Origin: Mucilaginibacter robiniae
GTDB taxonomy: Bacteria; Bacteroidota; Bacteroidia; Sphingobacteriales; Sphingobacteriaceae
Length of the DNA: 64,000 bases
NCBI RefSeq assembly: GCF_012849215.1
Contig: NZ_CP051682.1
Location: 248,001-312,000 of the forward strand
Direction of reading: 5' to 3'
Each line of letters begins with the position of its first letter. The first letter of the stretch is position 1. Under the pieces are notes generated by a model. That model saw only the letters and a program-made list of their open reading frames with translations, was not told the origin of the DNA and searched no databases. A program made the translations under genes and the position numbers. Positions 7,518 to 16,387 of this stretch are shown here, one piece after another.

Positions 7518-10361
7518 ATGTATTTGAAAAAAGCTATTCGCATAAAGTATCAACTATTATGCGCTGCTGTTCAACTTTTGCTATTAACCTTATTATTACC
7601 CAATCGCTTGCAAGCGCAAAGCTTGGGTGATCCGGTAGTGAAAATTACCTTTGGTTCGGGCACTGCTACCCGTGGAGGTGCCTTAGCTGCTGACTCTGGC
7701 TCAACCACTTACACTTATACCAGCGGCAGCGTAGGCGAAGACCAATATACTATTGCCAATGCAGTTAACACCAGCATACATGGTGGCTTTGTTACCAGTA
7801 CAGATCACACCGGCAACACAGGCGGTTATATGATGATTGTAAACGGCAGCTTAACTGCCGGTACAGTTTTTACCCGTACTGTTACCGGGTTATGTGGTAA
7901 TACATCGTACCAGTTTGGTGTCTGGATAAAGAACGTATTATCAACCACCGGAAGTATTTTACCTAATATGGTTTTCCATATATATGCAGCCGATGGTACT
8001 ACCGAACTAGGTAGTGGCGTATCAACCGGAGATGTACCCGTAGGTAATGTATGGCATAACTATATCGCAAATTTTACACTACCGGCAGGCACACAAACGG
8101 TAATCATCAAACTGGTTAGTAATGCCAGCGGACAAGTAGGTAATGATTTTGCCGTTGATGATATTACTTTTAGCCCTTACGGTTCAATTGTTTCAGCAGT
8201 AATTGCTCCTGCATCATCAACTACCTCTACAGCCATAACCCAATCTACTTGTGCAGGAACTTCGCAAACTTACACCATTAACGCAACCAGTACACTGGCT
8301 TCCGGCTATGTACAAAAGTTGCAAATGTATGTAAACGGTACCTGGACTGATTTAACTGCCGCCAGTACAGCAACGTCTTTCACCGTTACCTCGCCTTCCA
8401 CAGCCGGAACTTACCTGTATCGCTTAGTTTCAGCTTTATCTGATAATATCAGCTCTGCTAAGTGTGTGGTAGCATCCAATGATCTGACCATTACGGTAAG
8501 CGCAGCACCTACTGCTATCATTACACCTCCCAGTACTACCTGTTTAGGTAATGCTACCAGTTTCTCGTCGGCCAACTCTACAGCCGATGGTGGCTCAATA
8601 GCATCCTGGTTATGGAATTTTGGCGATGGTACTACCTCAACAGAACAAAACCCAACCCATACCTATACTACAGCAGGCACATTCACTGTCAACTTAACCC
8701 TTACTAGCAACACGGGTTGTACCGCTACAGCAACACCAGTTACTGTAACTATTAACCAGCTAGCTACAGCAGCATTTAACACTTCAACTCCAAATTGCGT
8801 AAACCAAGCCATCACGCTTACTGATGCCTCTGCAGCTAACAGTGGTACGATTACATCATGGCTATGGGATTATGGTGATGGCACTACCGAAACCAGAACT
8901 AATAATCAAGCTTTTCAGCACACCTATACTGCAACAGGTTCAAAAACCATTACTCTAACTATTACAACAGACGGCGGCTGCACCAGTACTATTTCGCATG
9001 ATATTACTATTGGTGCTTTACCAACAGCCAGCTTTACCACGCCGGCTATATGTTTATCTGACGGAATAGCTACTTTTACTAACACCAGCACAGCAGATGA
9101 TGGTACAGCTACTTATTTGTGGACGTTTGGTGATGATGTGCCAGCAAATATTACTGCTGCTAACCCTAATACTTCTACCGCAAAGAATGGTTCACATACG
9201 TACAGCCATGCAGGTACTTATACGGTTAGCCTTACTGTTACATCGGCAGCAGGTTGTCAAAACACTGCCTCTTCTCAGTTTACTGTAAATGGTTCTAACC
9301 CCAATGCGGCTTTCACCTTGGCTAATACTTCAGTTTGCAGTGACCATGAAGTATTTGTCACCAATCAATCTACCGTAACACCTGGTTCTGTTACTCGGGT
9401 TGATGTATATTGGGAGTATGGGGTGGATAACTCGGTTGTGACCAGCTATACAGCACCAACTAACGGGCAATTATTCCGGCACTCCTATCCTGTTTTTCAT
9501 ACCGGTAATGCTCAAACTTATACTATTCACATGATTGCTTATTCGGGAGCTACCAGCAATTCATGCACCGGCACGGCTGATCAAACCGTTACCCTGCTGC
9601 CGGTTGCTGATTTAAGCTTTCCGGCATTAGGTGTAGTTTGTCAAGGCAGCGGCTTAGTGCAGTTAACCGCTAAAGAAAACAGTGGTATTGCGGGTACAGG
9701 TACTTACTTGGGCACAGGAGTAACCAACACCAGCACAGGCGGCACTTTTAACCCATCAGTATCAGGTGCAGGCACTTTCCCTATTACCTATATATTTAAC
9801 GTAACTAATGGTTGTGCCGACACCATTACCCAAACTGTTACCGTTAACCCGACACCTAAAGTTTACGCTGGAGCCAACTTTACCCTACTTGAAGGAGGTA
9901 CGGCTACCATGCAAGCTACCTTAACTAACGCGGGTACGCAACCCACTATAACATGGTCGCCTTCTAGTGGTTTAAGCAGCACGTCCGAACTTAACCCAAC
10001 CGTTACAGGCGGTACTAGCGACGTAACTTATACGCTTACCGTAACAACAGCGGAAGGATGTTCAGCTGTTAGCTATGTTACCGTGTCTGTGCTAAAAACC
10101 CCGGTAATACCCAATACTTTTACCCCTAATAACGATGGAAGAAATGATGTTTGGAACATTGAATATTTGAGTACTTACACGGACTGTACGGTTGATATAT
10201 TTAACCGTTACGGTAATAAGGTTTACTCCTCTATTGGCTATGCCGTTCCTTGGGATGGCAGGTACAATGGTTCTGACTTACCGGCCGGTGTATATTATTA
10301 TATCATCAATCGTAAGCATAATCAAAAACTACTATCAGGCTCAATAACCATTATCAGGTAA
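7518..10361 (+). CDS. Secreted PKD-repeat protein with type B T9SS C-terminal sorting domain
   Basis: The ATG at 7518 is preferred over the upstream in-frame TTG at 7485, because it places a clear signal peptide (MYLKKAIRIKYQLL ... NRLQAQ) at the N-terminus. The protein is about 947 residues. A beta-rich Thr/Ser/Gly N-terminal region of about 200 residues is followed by at least three PKD domains, recognisable by WLWNFGDGTTST, WLWDYGDGTTET and YLWTFGDDV with the paired HTYTTAGTFTV-type strands. The last 80 residues (IPNTFTPNNDGRNDVWNI ... LPAGVYYYII) are the gliding-motility/CHU_C type B sorting domain recognised by the type IX secretion system. It is therefore predicted to be exported to the cell surface or medium. 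The ligand or catalytic role is unknown; an adhesin is plausible. Cysteines are spread through the repeats. Confidence 0.88.
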   Translation: MYLKKAIRIKYQLLCAAVQLLLLTLLLPNRLQAQSLGDPVVKITFGSGTATRGGALAADSGSTTYTYTSGSVGEDQYTIANAVNTSIHGGFVTSTDHTGNTGGYMMIVNGSLTAGTVFTRTVTGLCGNTSYQFGVWIKNVLSTTGSILPNMVFHIYAADGTTELGSGVSTGDVPVGNVWHNYIANFTLPAGTQTVIIKLVSNASGQVGNDFAVDDITFSPYGSIVSAVIAPASSTTSTAITQSTCAGTSQTYTINATSTLASGYVQKLQMYVNGTWTDLTAASTATSFTVTSPSTAGTYLYRLVSALSDNISSAKCVVASNDLTITVSAAPTAIITPPSTTCLGNATSFSSANSTADGGSIASWLWNFGDGTTSTEQNPTHTYTTAGTFTVNLTLTSNTGCTATATPVTVTINQLATAAFNTSTPNCVNQAITLTDASAANSGTITSWLWDYGDGTTETRTNNQAFQHTYTATGSKTITLTITTDGGCTSTISHDITIGALPTASFTTPAICLSDGIATFTNTSTADDGTATYLWTFGDDVPANITAANPNTSTAKNGSHTYSHAGTYTVSLTVTSAAGCQNTASSQFTVNGSNPNAAFTLANTSVCSDHEVFVTNQSTVTPGSVTRVDVYWEYGVDNSVVTSYTAPTNGQLFRHSYPVFHTGNAQTYTIHMIAYSGATSNSCTGTADQTVTLLPVADLSFPALGVVCQGSGLVQLTAKENSGIAGTGTYLGTGVTNTSTGGTFNPSVSGAGTFPITYIFNVTNGCADTITQTVTVNPTPKVYAGANFTLLEGGTATMQATLTNAGTQPTITWSPSSGLSSTSELNPTVTGGTSDVTYTLTVTTAEGCSAVSYVTVSVLKTPVIPNTFTPNNDGRNDVWNIEYLSTYTDCTVDIFNRYGNKVYSSIGYAVPWDGRYNGSDLPAGVYYYIINRKHNQKLLSGSITIIR

Positions 10362-10376
10362 AGCAACAATCAGTAA

Positions 10377-10417
10377 AGTAAAACAGCCGATTACCCGCTA
10401 CGTGGCTGTTTTACTTC
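10377..10417 (+). terminator. Terminator after PKD protein gene
   Basis: AGTAAAACAGCC (10377-10388) and GGCTGTTTTACT (10404-10415) are exact complements around a 15-nt loop, 16 bp past the stop codon. The symmetric A/T flanks would allow function in both directions. Confidence 0.75.
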
Positions 10418-10442
10418 ATGATAGTCTGTAAGTGCAATTACG

Positions 10443-10450
10443 TATCTTTG
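10443..10450 (+). promoter_or_regulatory. Possible -7 box of the small lipoprotein gene
   Basis: TATCTTTG fits the Bacteroidetes TAnnTTTG element 16 bp before the ATG at 10467. No TTTG or TTG box is found 19 bp further upstream, so this is only half of the usual promoter. Confidence 0.35.
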
Positions 10451-10466
10451 GCGTTTTACATTCATT

Positions 10467-10919
10467 ATGCGTAACAAAGTTGCACCATTCTTCTCCGTTG
10501 CTATAGGCTCCATCTTCATCATAACTGCTTGTAACCGTCCATCAGCTAATCAGGCAGCTACAGCTACTAACACGCAACCTAAACCAGTAGAAATGTCAAA
10601 ACCTGCACCTGCAGATACTGGTCGCTTGGTAGGTGTTTGGTATGATGAAAGCATTAAAACCGAACAAGGGCAACAAATTGCTTATGAAGTAGTAAGCAAA
10701 GGCAAAAAGATATATATACAGGCTATTACTTTCAATAGCAACAACCTCAAGGTAAGTGATAGTCCGGTAATTGAGCCTAATGCTACATTGTTAAAGCGAA
10801 ATGGTAATGTGTTTATCAATGCTAATAGTCCGAACGAAATCTATAAAGTAGATAAAGCTGGTAACCTACTGATTTATGATCAAACAGGTTTGGTAGTAAA
10901 GTGCAAAAAGGTATTATAG
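10467..10919 (+). CDS. Small hypothetical lipoprotein
   Basis: The 150-residue product begins with a hydrophobic signal and a lipobox (FIITAC, Cys22), so it should be lipidated and membrane-anchored. A Pro/Ala/Thr linker follows, then a compact domain of about 95 residues with GRLVGVWYDESIKTEQGQ at its start. The GxWxDxS-type opening recalls small lipocalin-like or DUF-type beta-barrel lipoproteins, but I do not recognise a specific family. The gene is flanked by terminators and so stands alone. Confidence 0.75.
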   Translation: MRNKVAPFFSVAIGSIFIITACNRPSANQAATATNTQPKPVEMSKPAPADTGRLVGVWYDESIKTEQGQQIAYEVVSKGKKIYIQAITFNSNNLKVSDSPVIEPNATLLKRNGNVFINANSPNEIYKVDKAGNLLIYDQTGLVVKCKKVL

Positions 10920-11017
10920 TTTACAAGGTATAGCAGTTATAGGTCATTGTAGATTAACCTACTATTACTCGTAATGAAATACTTTATCAACTAAACATTT
11001 GAACATCTCTATAAAAC

Positions 11018-11047
11018 AAAAAAACTGCCCATCGCGGGCAGTTTTTG
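11018..11047. terminator. Bidirectional terminator between lipoprotein gene and altronate dehydratase
   Basis: An A tract, CTGCCC, the loop ATCGC, GGGCAG and a T tract form a compact hairpin usable on both strands. On the minus strand it closes the second pectin run, 45 bp after the altronate dehydratase stop codon. Confidence 0.85.
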
Positions 11048-11091
11048 CTACTTACATTTTATAAAGAACGATTCAAACAGTTCAAGATAGG

Positions 11092-12747
11092 TTAAAGTGA
11101 AACACCACGTTTCCAAGGGATAAAATCATCCTGGCCATGACGTACAGCGCTCACTTCGGTTTCGCCGCTAGCTACCTGAATCACATAATCCAGTATTCGG
11201 CTTCCGGCTTGTTCAATACTTTCTTCACCTTCAATAATGGTTCCGGTATTGATATCAATAATGTCATTCATTTTTTGGTATAAACGACTATTAGAAGATA
11301 TTTTCACCACAGGCGCAATGGGGTTACCAGTAGGCGTTCCTAAGCCTGTAGTAAATAATACCACGTTAGCGCCCGAACCCACTTCGGCAGTGGTTGATTC
11401 CACATCATTACCCGGAGTACATAATAAATTCAAACCTGGCTTAGTTACCTTTTCCGGGTAGTCCAGCACATCTACCACCGGTGAAGTACCACCTTTTTTG
11501 GCGGCTCCGGCAGATTTGATAGCATCCGTAATCAAACCATCTTTAATATTACCCGGGGATGGGTTCATGTCGAAACCAGAACCAACTTCTTCGGCACGTT
11601 GGCTATAGTTATGGATCAAATGCGCAAAACGTTCTGCATTGGCTTTATCCGTACAACGGTCTACCAAGTTTTGCTCTACACCGCATAACTCCGGAAACTC
11701 AGCCAAGATAACAGAGCCACCTAAAGCTACCAATAAATCTGAAGTATAACCAATAGCCGGGTTAGCCGATATACCTGAAAAACCGTCAGATCCACCACAT
11801 TCTAAACCAATGGTAAGTTTGTTTAATGGTGCCGGCGTACGGGTGACTTGATTAGCTTGCATTAAACCAGCTAAAGTTTGGCGTATAGCCTGCTCTATCA
11901 TGTCAGACTCACGACCTATAGTTTGCTGATCCAGAATGTATAAAGGTTTCGAGAAACCAGGTGAACGTTTGGCAATTTCTTGTTGTAAAATACTTACCTG
12001 CGCATTCTGGCAACCTAAACTCAATACTGTTGCACCAGCTACGTTGGGGTGGGTGATATATCCTGCCAACAAGCCGCACAAAGTAATAGCATCTTGCCGA
12101 ATACCACCGCAACCACCTGTATGGCTTAGAAATTTGATGCCATCTACATTCGGGAATACCTTCCCTGAATTACCTGCAGCATCGTTAGCGTTAACCTCAG
12201 TGTACAAAACCTCTTCAACGGCTGCACCCGAACGGATGCGGTCAATTAATTGTTGCGCCTTGGTTTCGTAAGTCTTTTTACGGCCATAACCCAGTGGCTT
12301 CAACAACGCCTCCTGCATTACTTCAATGTTTCGGTTTTCACAGAATACCATAGGAACTACCAGCCAATAGTTGGCTGTACCAACACTGCCATCAGTACGA
12401 TGGTAACCATTAAACGTACGGTTTTGCCAAGTGCTCACATTTGGTTGATTCCAGCTAACTTGCTGGTCGCTGGTTAAATAAGTGCTGTTAGCAGCATGTT
12501 TTACATTAGAGGTAGATAACAAACCGCCAATGGGAATATCACTCTGCGCTTTACCTACCAGTACACCATACATAGTTATAATGCCACCAGCAGGTATTGG
12601 TTCCAACGCTAATTTGTGTTTGGCAGGTATAGCATCAACAGTATGAACAGTTACTCCGTCATAATTGATCTCTTCTCCGGCGGCTAAATCAGCCAGTGCT
12701 ACCAGCACGTTATCAGCCGGATGTATTTTTAAAATTTGCTGTTTCAT
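11092..12747 (-). CDS. uxaA: Altronate dehydratase (UxaA)
   Basis: This enzyme dehydrates D-altronate to 2-keto-3-deoxygluconate in the isomerase pathway for galacturonate. The 551-residue chain has the two-part family layout. An N-terminal SAF-like domain occupies residues 1-95 (HPADNVLVALADLAAGEEI). A large catalytic part follows, with conserved glycine/cysteine segments FLSHTGGCGG, VLSLGCQNAQ and GLECGGSDGFSG; these cysteines likely hold the metal. The start lies 5 bp after the tagaturonate reductase stop, so the two are certainly cotranscribed. It is the last gene of the minus-strand pectin run. Length is normal for single-chain UxaA. The next enzymes, KDG kinase and KDPG aldolase, are not in the window. 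Confidence 0.93.
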   Translation of the reverse strand: MKQQILKIHPADNVLVALADLAAGEEINYDGVTVHTVDAIPAKHKLALEPIPAGGIITMYGVLVGKAQSDIPIGGLLSTSNVKHAANSTYLTSDQQVSWNQPNVSTWQNRTFNGYHRTDGSVGTANYWLVVPMVFCENRNIEVMQEALLKPLGYGRKKTYETKAQQLIDRIRSGAAVEEVLYTEVNANDAAGNSGKVFPNVDGIKFLSHTGGCGGIRQDAITLCGLLAGYITHPNVAGATVLSLGCQNAQVSILQQEIAKRSPGFSKPLYILDQQTIGRESDMIEQAIRQTLAGLMQANQVTRTPAPLNKLTIGLECGGSDGFSGISANPAIGYTSDLLVALGGSVILAEFPELCGVEQNLVDRCTDKANAERFAHLIHNYSQRAEEVGSGFDMNPSPGNIKDGLITDAIKSAGAAKKGGTSPVVDVLDYPEKVTKPGLNLLCTPGNDVESTTAEVGSGANVVLFTTGLGTPTGNPIAPVVKISSNSRLYQKMNDIIDINTGTIIEGEESIEQAGSRILDYVIQVASGETEVSAVRHGQDDFIPWKRGVSL

Positions 12748-12752
12748 GGTAA

Positions 12753-14258
12753 TTAAACGTTAACGCCTTCTTCCAATAACACACGAGTACCTTGTGCTAT
12801 CAGGCTTTCTAACTTCTGAGCTACCGCCTCAGCAAAGCCGGGTAGTACACTTAAGTCGGCATTCCATAAATTTTTATCTTTTAAAACGGTATTTACAATC
12901 TCTTTAATATCATCGTTTTGCCATACTTTACAAAAGGTTTCTGCCTGGCTATCTGTAACGGTGTATTCAGCTCCATTAACATGACCTATAAACTTACCTT
13001 CTGCATTCTGCTCAGTTTTCATGAATCTTAAAAATGCAGCAAAGCCCAATGCAATGCGCTGCGGTACACTGGAGTGCAGCTTATAATGGTTAAGTAACAA
13101 AGGTACTACACGCATGCCCATTTTGGCGCTGTATTGTGCCGAAATGCTAATCCACTGGTGTTCAATATTGGGGTTACGGAATCTATCAAGTACCTGAGCG
13201 GCAAACTCAGCAGCTTGATTATAATTTACTTGGTAAGGTATAGCAGGAGCAATTTCTTTCAACATTATTTGTGTAATGAACTCTGAAAATGCCGAATTAT
13301 CCATTGCCTCTTTTACCGTGCGAAAACCAGAAAGAAAAGCCACAGCGCAACTTAACGTATGTGTACCGTTAAGCAAGCGTAACTTCAACTCACGATATAA
13401 CTCAATATCAGGCACAATCACTACACCTTGATCTGCTTTACTGAAAGACAGTATTTGAGCTACCTTTTCATCACCTTCAATAGCCCATAAGCTATAAGTT
13501 TCTGACATGGTACGCAAATCATCTTCATAACCCGACTCTTCCTGCAATTGCTTTTCTAAAGTTGCATCAGGCTTGCCGGGTACAATACGATCAACCAGTG
13601 AGTTACAGAAACGGTTGTTTTCTTCCAGCCAATCCATAAAAGCAGGTTCCAGCTTATTCAAGTGAGCTAACTCCAATACAATGGCCTCCAACTTCTTGCC
13701 ATTGTCAACAATCAGCTCCGTTGGAACGATAATCAAACCGCTATCAGGCTTGCCACCAAAAGCTTTATAACGCTCGTACAGTATTGCCAGCAGCTTTCCG
13801 GGGTAAGATACTGGTGGGTGCTTGCGAATATCATCTTGTACTAATTGTATACCAACTTCGGTAGTGTTGGATATAATCAATTGCAACTCCGGATTATGAG
13901 CCACCTGCAAAATAGTTTCCCAGTCTGTACCGGCCGATAATACACGGCTGATGGCTGAACATACTACCTGCTCATTCACTGGCGTTCCATTATTGATGCC
14001 TTTCATGTACAACGTGTACAATCCATCCTGTTTATCAAAAGGTCCGGCCGAACCAGTATCGGTTGATTTTACTACCACTACCCGGCCGTTGAAAATACCG
14101 TTACGGTTGGCTTTATCAATGTAATAATCAGGTAGCCCTCGCAATAGTACCCCGGTACCAAACTGCAGTACCTTTTCGGGCAACTCAAATATGGATTCAT
14201 CAGGCAGAGTAATATCAGAAGCCTGAATTTTATTTAAATTATATTGTGATAATATCAT
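12753..14258 (-). CDS. uxaB: Tagaturonate reductase (UxaB)
   Basis: A 501-residue member of the polyol/mannitol dehydrogenase family. It reduces D-tagaturonate to D-altronate with NADH in the cytoplasm. The N-terminal Rossmann part holds LQFGTGVLLRGLPDYYID and VVVVKSTDTGSAG. The C-terminal helical domain includes KLRLLNGTHTLSCAVAFLSGF, where the Lys and the NGTH motif are typical active-site elements of this family. It lies directly between the PL10 lyase and altronate dehydratase genes with spacers of 16 and 5 bp. Fructuronate or mannitol dehydrogenase would be the alternative reading, but the altronate dehydratase partner supports tagaturonate. Confidence 0.92.
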   Translation of the reverse strand: MILSQYNLNKIQASDITLPDESIFELPEKVLQFGTGVLLRGLPDYYIDKANRNGIFNGRVVVVKSTDTGSAGPFDKQDGLYTLYMKGINNGTPVNEQVVCSAISRVLSAGTDWETILQVAHNPELQLIISNTTEVGIQLVQDDIRKHPPVSYPGKLLAILYERYKAFGGKPDSGLIIVPTELIVDNGKKLEAIVLELAHLNKLEPAFMDWLEENNRFCNSLVDRIVPGKPDATLEKQLQEESGYEDDLRTMSETYSLWAIEGDEKVAQILSFSKADQGVVIVPDIELYRELKLRLLNGTHTLSCAVAFLSGFRTVKEAMDNSAFSEFITQIMLKEIAPAIPYQVNYNQAAEFAAQVLDRFRNPNIEHQWISISAQYSAKMGMRVVPLLLNHYKLHSSVPQRIALGFAAFLRFMKTEQNAEGKFIGHVNGAEYTVTDSQAETFCKVWQNDDIKEIVNTVLKDKNLWNADLSVLPGFAEAVAQKLESLIAQGTRVLLEEGVNV

Positions 14259-14274
14259 AATTCTGCTTTGCTTA

Positions 14275-15345
14275 TCAATGATGGATATTGTTTCGTTTTA
14301 ACCATTCCGGATAATCTTTTTCCAGCAATTGCTGAGGCCAGGTTCCATACCAGGCATATCCAGCACGCCGTTCGTTTTCTATTTCTGTTAAATTGTATTT
14401 TAGTTCGCTGTTGCGCCCTGAAAAGAAAGGTTTATTACTTCCTATTTCATAATACCGGGCCCATATTATAGCATTAGCATCAGGCACCAGCACGCCGTCA
14501 CGCCCGGTTGGCTGGCTGGCATCCTGAATATGTTCAAAACGGTAGCCTGTAATTTTTACCTGATTTAACCAAGCTACCGCGCTTTCAATAGCTGTTTGTA
14601 TTTGCGGTGAAGGTGTAGGTATTTGCATTAAAAAACGAACAATGCCTACTGTTTCGGCTGCGGTTAAACCCACCAGTTCAAACTTACGGGCAGCCGCTGG
14701 TTGTAAGGTATGGTTGTTATATTGCTGACACCATGCAGTTAATTTCCCTTTTACTTTTACCTGTGTTTTCAGGATGCATTGTATGCCCCGGTTTACCGCT
14801 TTAGCTGATGGTTCTACCAGTTTTGCATCTACTACTTCGAAACCGCCTGTACGCTGAGCCACCTGGTTCAGTAAGTTCATGGCATTCATCATGGCGTTAT
14901 CATTAAAGGTAACATACGCCCGGTAAATGCTGGTATCCGGATAAAACTGCGGCCAGCCACCATTAGGTTCCTGCGCTTTCAGCAAATAGCGAATACCTTT
15001 TTCAGCCGATTTCAAATAAGCCCCATTCTGTGTTTCATGGTAAGCTTTTACCAGATAATTAATTTCTTTATTAGTGGCATCATTATCAAGCGTGGCATCA
15101 TTACGGTAAGCATCTTCTTGCGTAGCCATACGGTCGGGAGCAGGCAGGGTTTTATGGTAATCTACCTTAATATTGCCAACCGCTTTAGGCCAGCCTCCAA
15201 TTGCCCGTTGGTACAACAACATGTTTTCGGCAACAGGATCAGTTTTTACCGACGATGCCGTTTGCGCCCAAGCAGCACTCTGCTGCATTAATACAGCACT
15301 TGCTATTACTATGATAACCTTTCCAATTTGCTTATTGTAGCCCAT
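14275..15345 (-). CDS. Pectate lyase, polysaccharide lyase family 10
   Basis: The enzyme cleaves polygalacturonate by beta-elimination, giving unsaturated oligomers. The ATG at 15345 is chosen because it starts a signal peptide (MGYNKQIGKVIIVIASAVLM ... AWAQ) and lies 4 bp after the preceding stop; a longer frame to 15402 lacks this. The mature part shows the PL10 pattern: NGGWPQFYPDTSIYRAYVTFNDNAMMNAM around residues 130-160, and near the end PDANAIIWARYYEIG and RRAGYAWYGTWPQQLL. Length of about 356 residues is that of a single catalytic domain with no carbohydrate-binding module. Predicted location is the periplasm. Its unsaturated products fit the GH105 enzyme encoded two genes upstream. 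Confidence 0.9.
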   Translation of the reverse strand: MGYNKQIGKVIIVIASAVLMQQSAAWAQTASSVKTDPVAENMLLYQRAIGGWPKAVGNIKVDYHKTLPAPDRMATQEDAYRNDATLDNDATNKEINYLVKAYHETQNGAYLKSAEKGIRYLLKAQEPNGGWPQFYPDTSIYRAYVTFNDNAMMNAMNLLNQVAQRTGGFEVVDAKLVEPSAKAVNRGIQCILKTQVKVKGKLTAWCQQYNNHTLQPAAARKFELVGLTAAETVGIVRFLMQIPTPSPQIQTAIESAVAWLNQVKITGYRFEHIQDASQPTGRDGVLVPDANAIIWARYYEIGSNKPFFSGRNSELKYNLTEIENERRAGYAWYGTWPQQLLEKDYPEWLKRNNIHH

Positions 15346-15349
15346 TCTT

Positions 15350-16387
15350 TTACTCACCGCTCCTTTCTGGATTCCATTGGTTATCCATCGCCCACAAGGC
15401 ATTAATATTTGCTGCTACCGGAGCACCCGGTGCTGTAGCCAGGTTGTTTTTAAACCATGTATAATCACCGCCATCACGGTGGCAATTTTCAAAATATATG
15501 CGACTGCCCCACTGTGTGCCTTTTGAACTGGCTGCCTGGTAGATTGGTGCATTTGCCATATTGCGAGCAAACTTGCAATTGATTAGGTAAAATTGTGAAT
15601 CCAGATGATAGCGCCCCAGCTTAAAGCGGCTATCCCCTGTAAATGTGCAATTTACCAGCACTGTTTTTTGGCTTTTATTTTTCGATCCATCATGCCAGAT
15701 TGCAGCCTCTAAGCTATGGCAAACAAACTGACAATTTTCAGCATAAGCCCAACCACGCGGACAGTAAAAATCTACGCCGCCTTCCATCAGGCAATCTTTA
15801 AAATAGTATAAGCCGCTTGCACCATTCCATGGGCTAACGGTATCTCCACCTCGAGCACGTAAGGCACAATGAATTACCCGCAAACGTGTAGTTTGAAATG
15901 AACGTAATGCCATTTGATGCCCATCAGGTCGCACTACCTTCGTAGTTGTACTCTCAGTATTGCTTTGGCAATTTATGGTGCTATCCTGCACATGATGAAA
16001 GCCATAACCATTGATAATGGTCAGGTTTTCGAGTGTAATATCGCTACCTCGCAAGTTCAACGTAGCCACGCCCCAATCATCAGCATGATTTTGACAACGC
16101 CATACATCGCGAGCCATATCAAATGTAATTACGGTATGTGCTTCGTCTTCACCTTTGAGGATGATATGACTTTTGGTGATACTTATCTTTTCAGGATACG
16201 TGCCTTTTTTAACTAAAATAGTACGGTTGGTTGCTGAAGAATCGGGCAAACTATTGATAGCTTCCTGAATGGCTTTGAAATCACCTTTACCAGCAGCATC
16301 CACTATCACAGGGCGGCTTTGCGCCATACCGGTGCAGCAGGCTAATGCCAGCAAGCAATTTATCCCTATAGCAAACAACCTTTTCAT
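15350..16387 (-). CDS. Divergent pectinesterase-like beta-helix protein (CE8 family)
   Basis: The start at 16387 overlaps the stop codon of the preceding GH105 gene (TAATG), suggesting translational coupling, and gives a good signal peptide (MKRLFAIGINCLLALACCTGMAQ). The 345-residue right-handed beta-helix keeps the opening GKGDFKAIQEAINSLPD and GTYPEKI. The catalytic blocks are altered compared with ordinary pectinesterases: HQMALRS in place of QAVAL, GGDTVSPWNG for QDTLY, GVDFYCPRG for DFIFG, and LGRYHLDSQ for LGRPW. The key Gln, both Asp and Arg can still be aligned, so it may be active on an unusual esterified galacturonan. A non-methylesterase role is possible. Confidence 0.8.
   Translation of the reverse strand: MKRLFAIGINCLLALACCTGMAQSRPVIVDAAGKGDFKAIQEAINSLPDSSATNRTILVKKGTYPEKISITKSHIILKGEDEAHTVITFDMARDVWRCQNHADDWGVATLNLRGSDITLENLTIINGYGFHHVQDSTINCQSNTESTTTKVVRPDGHQMALRSFQTTRLRVIHCALRARGGDTVSPWNGASGLYYFKDCLMEGGVDFYCPRGWAYAENCQFVCHSLEAAIWHDGSKNKSQKTVLVNCTFTGDSRFKLGRYHLDSQFYLINCKFARNMANAPIYQAASSKGTQWGSRIYFENCHRDGGDYTWFKNNLATAPGAPVAANINALWAMDNQWNPERSGE

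Noticed and set aside
8500..9300. Tandem DNA repeat or CRISPR-like array within the PKD gene
   Set aside because: The periodicity is at protein level (PKD domains) with diverged DNA; no direct repeats with unique spacers. No CRISPR array was seen anywhere in the window.
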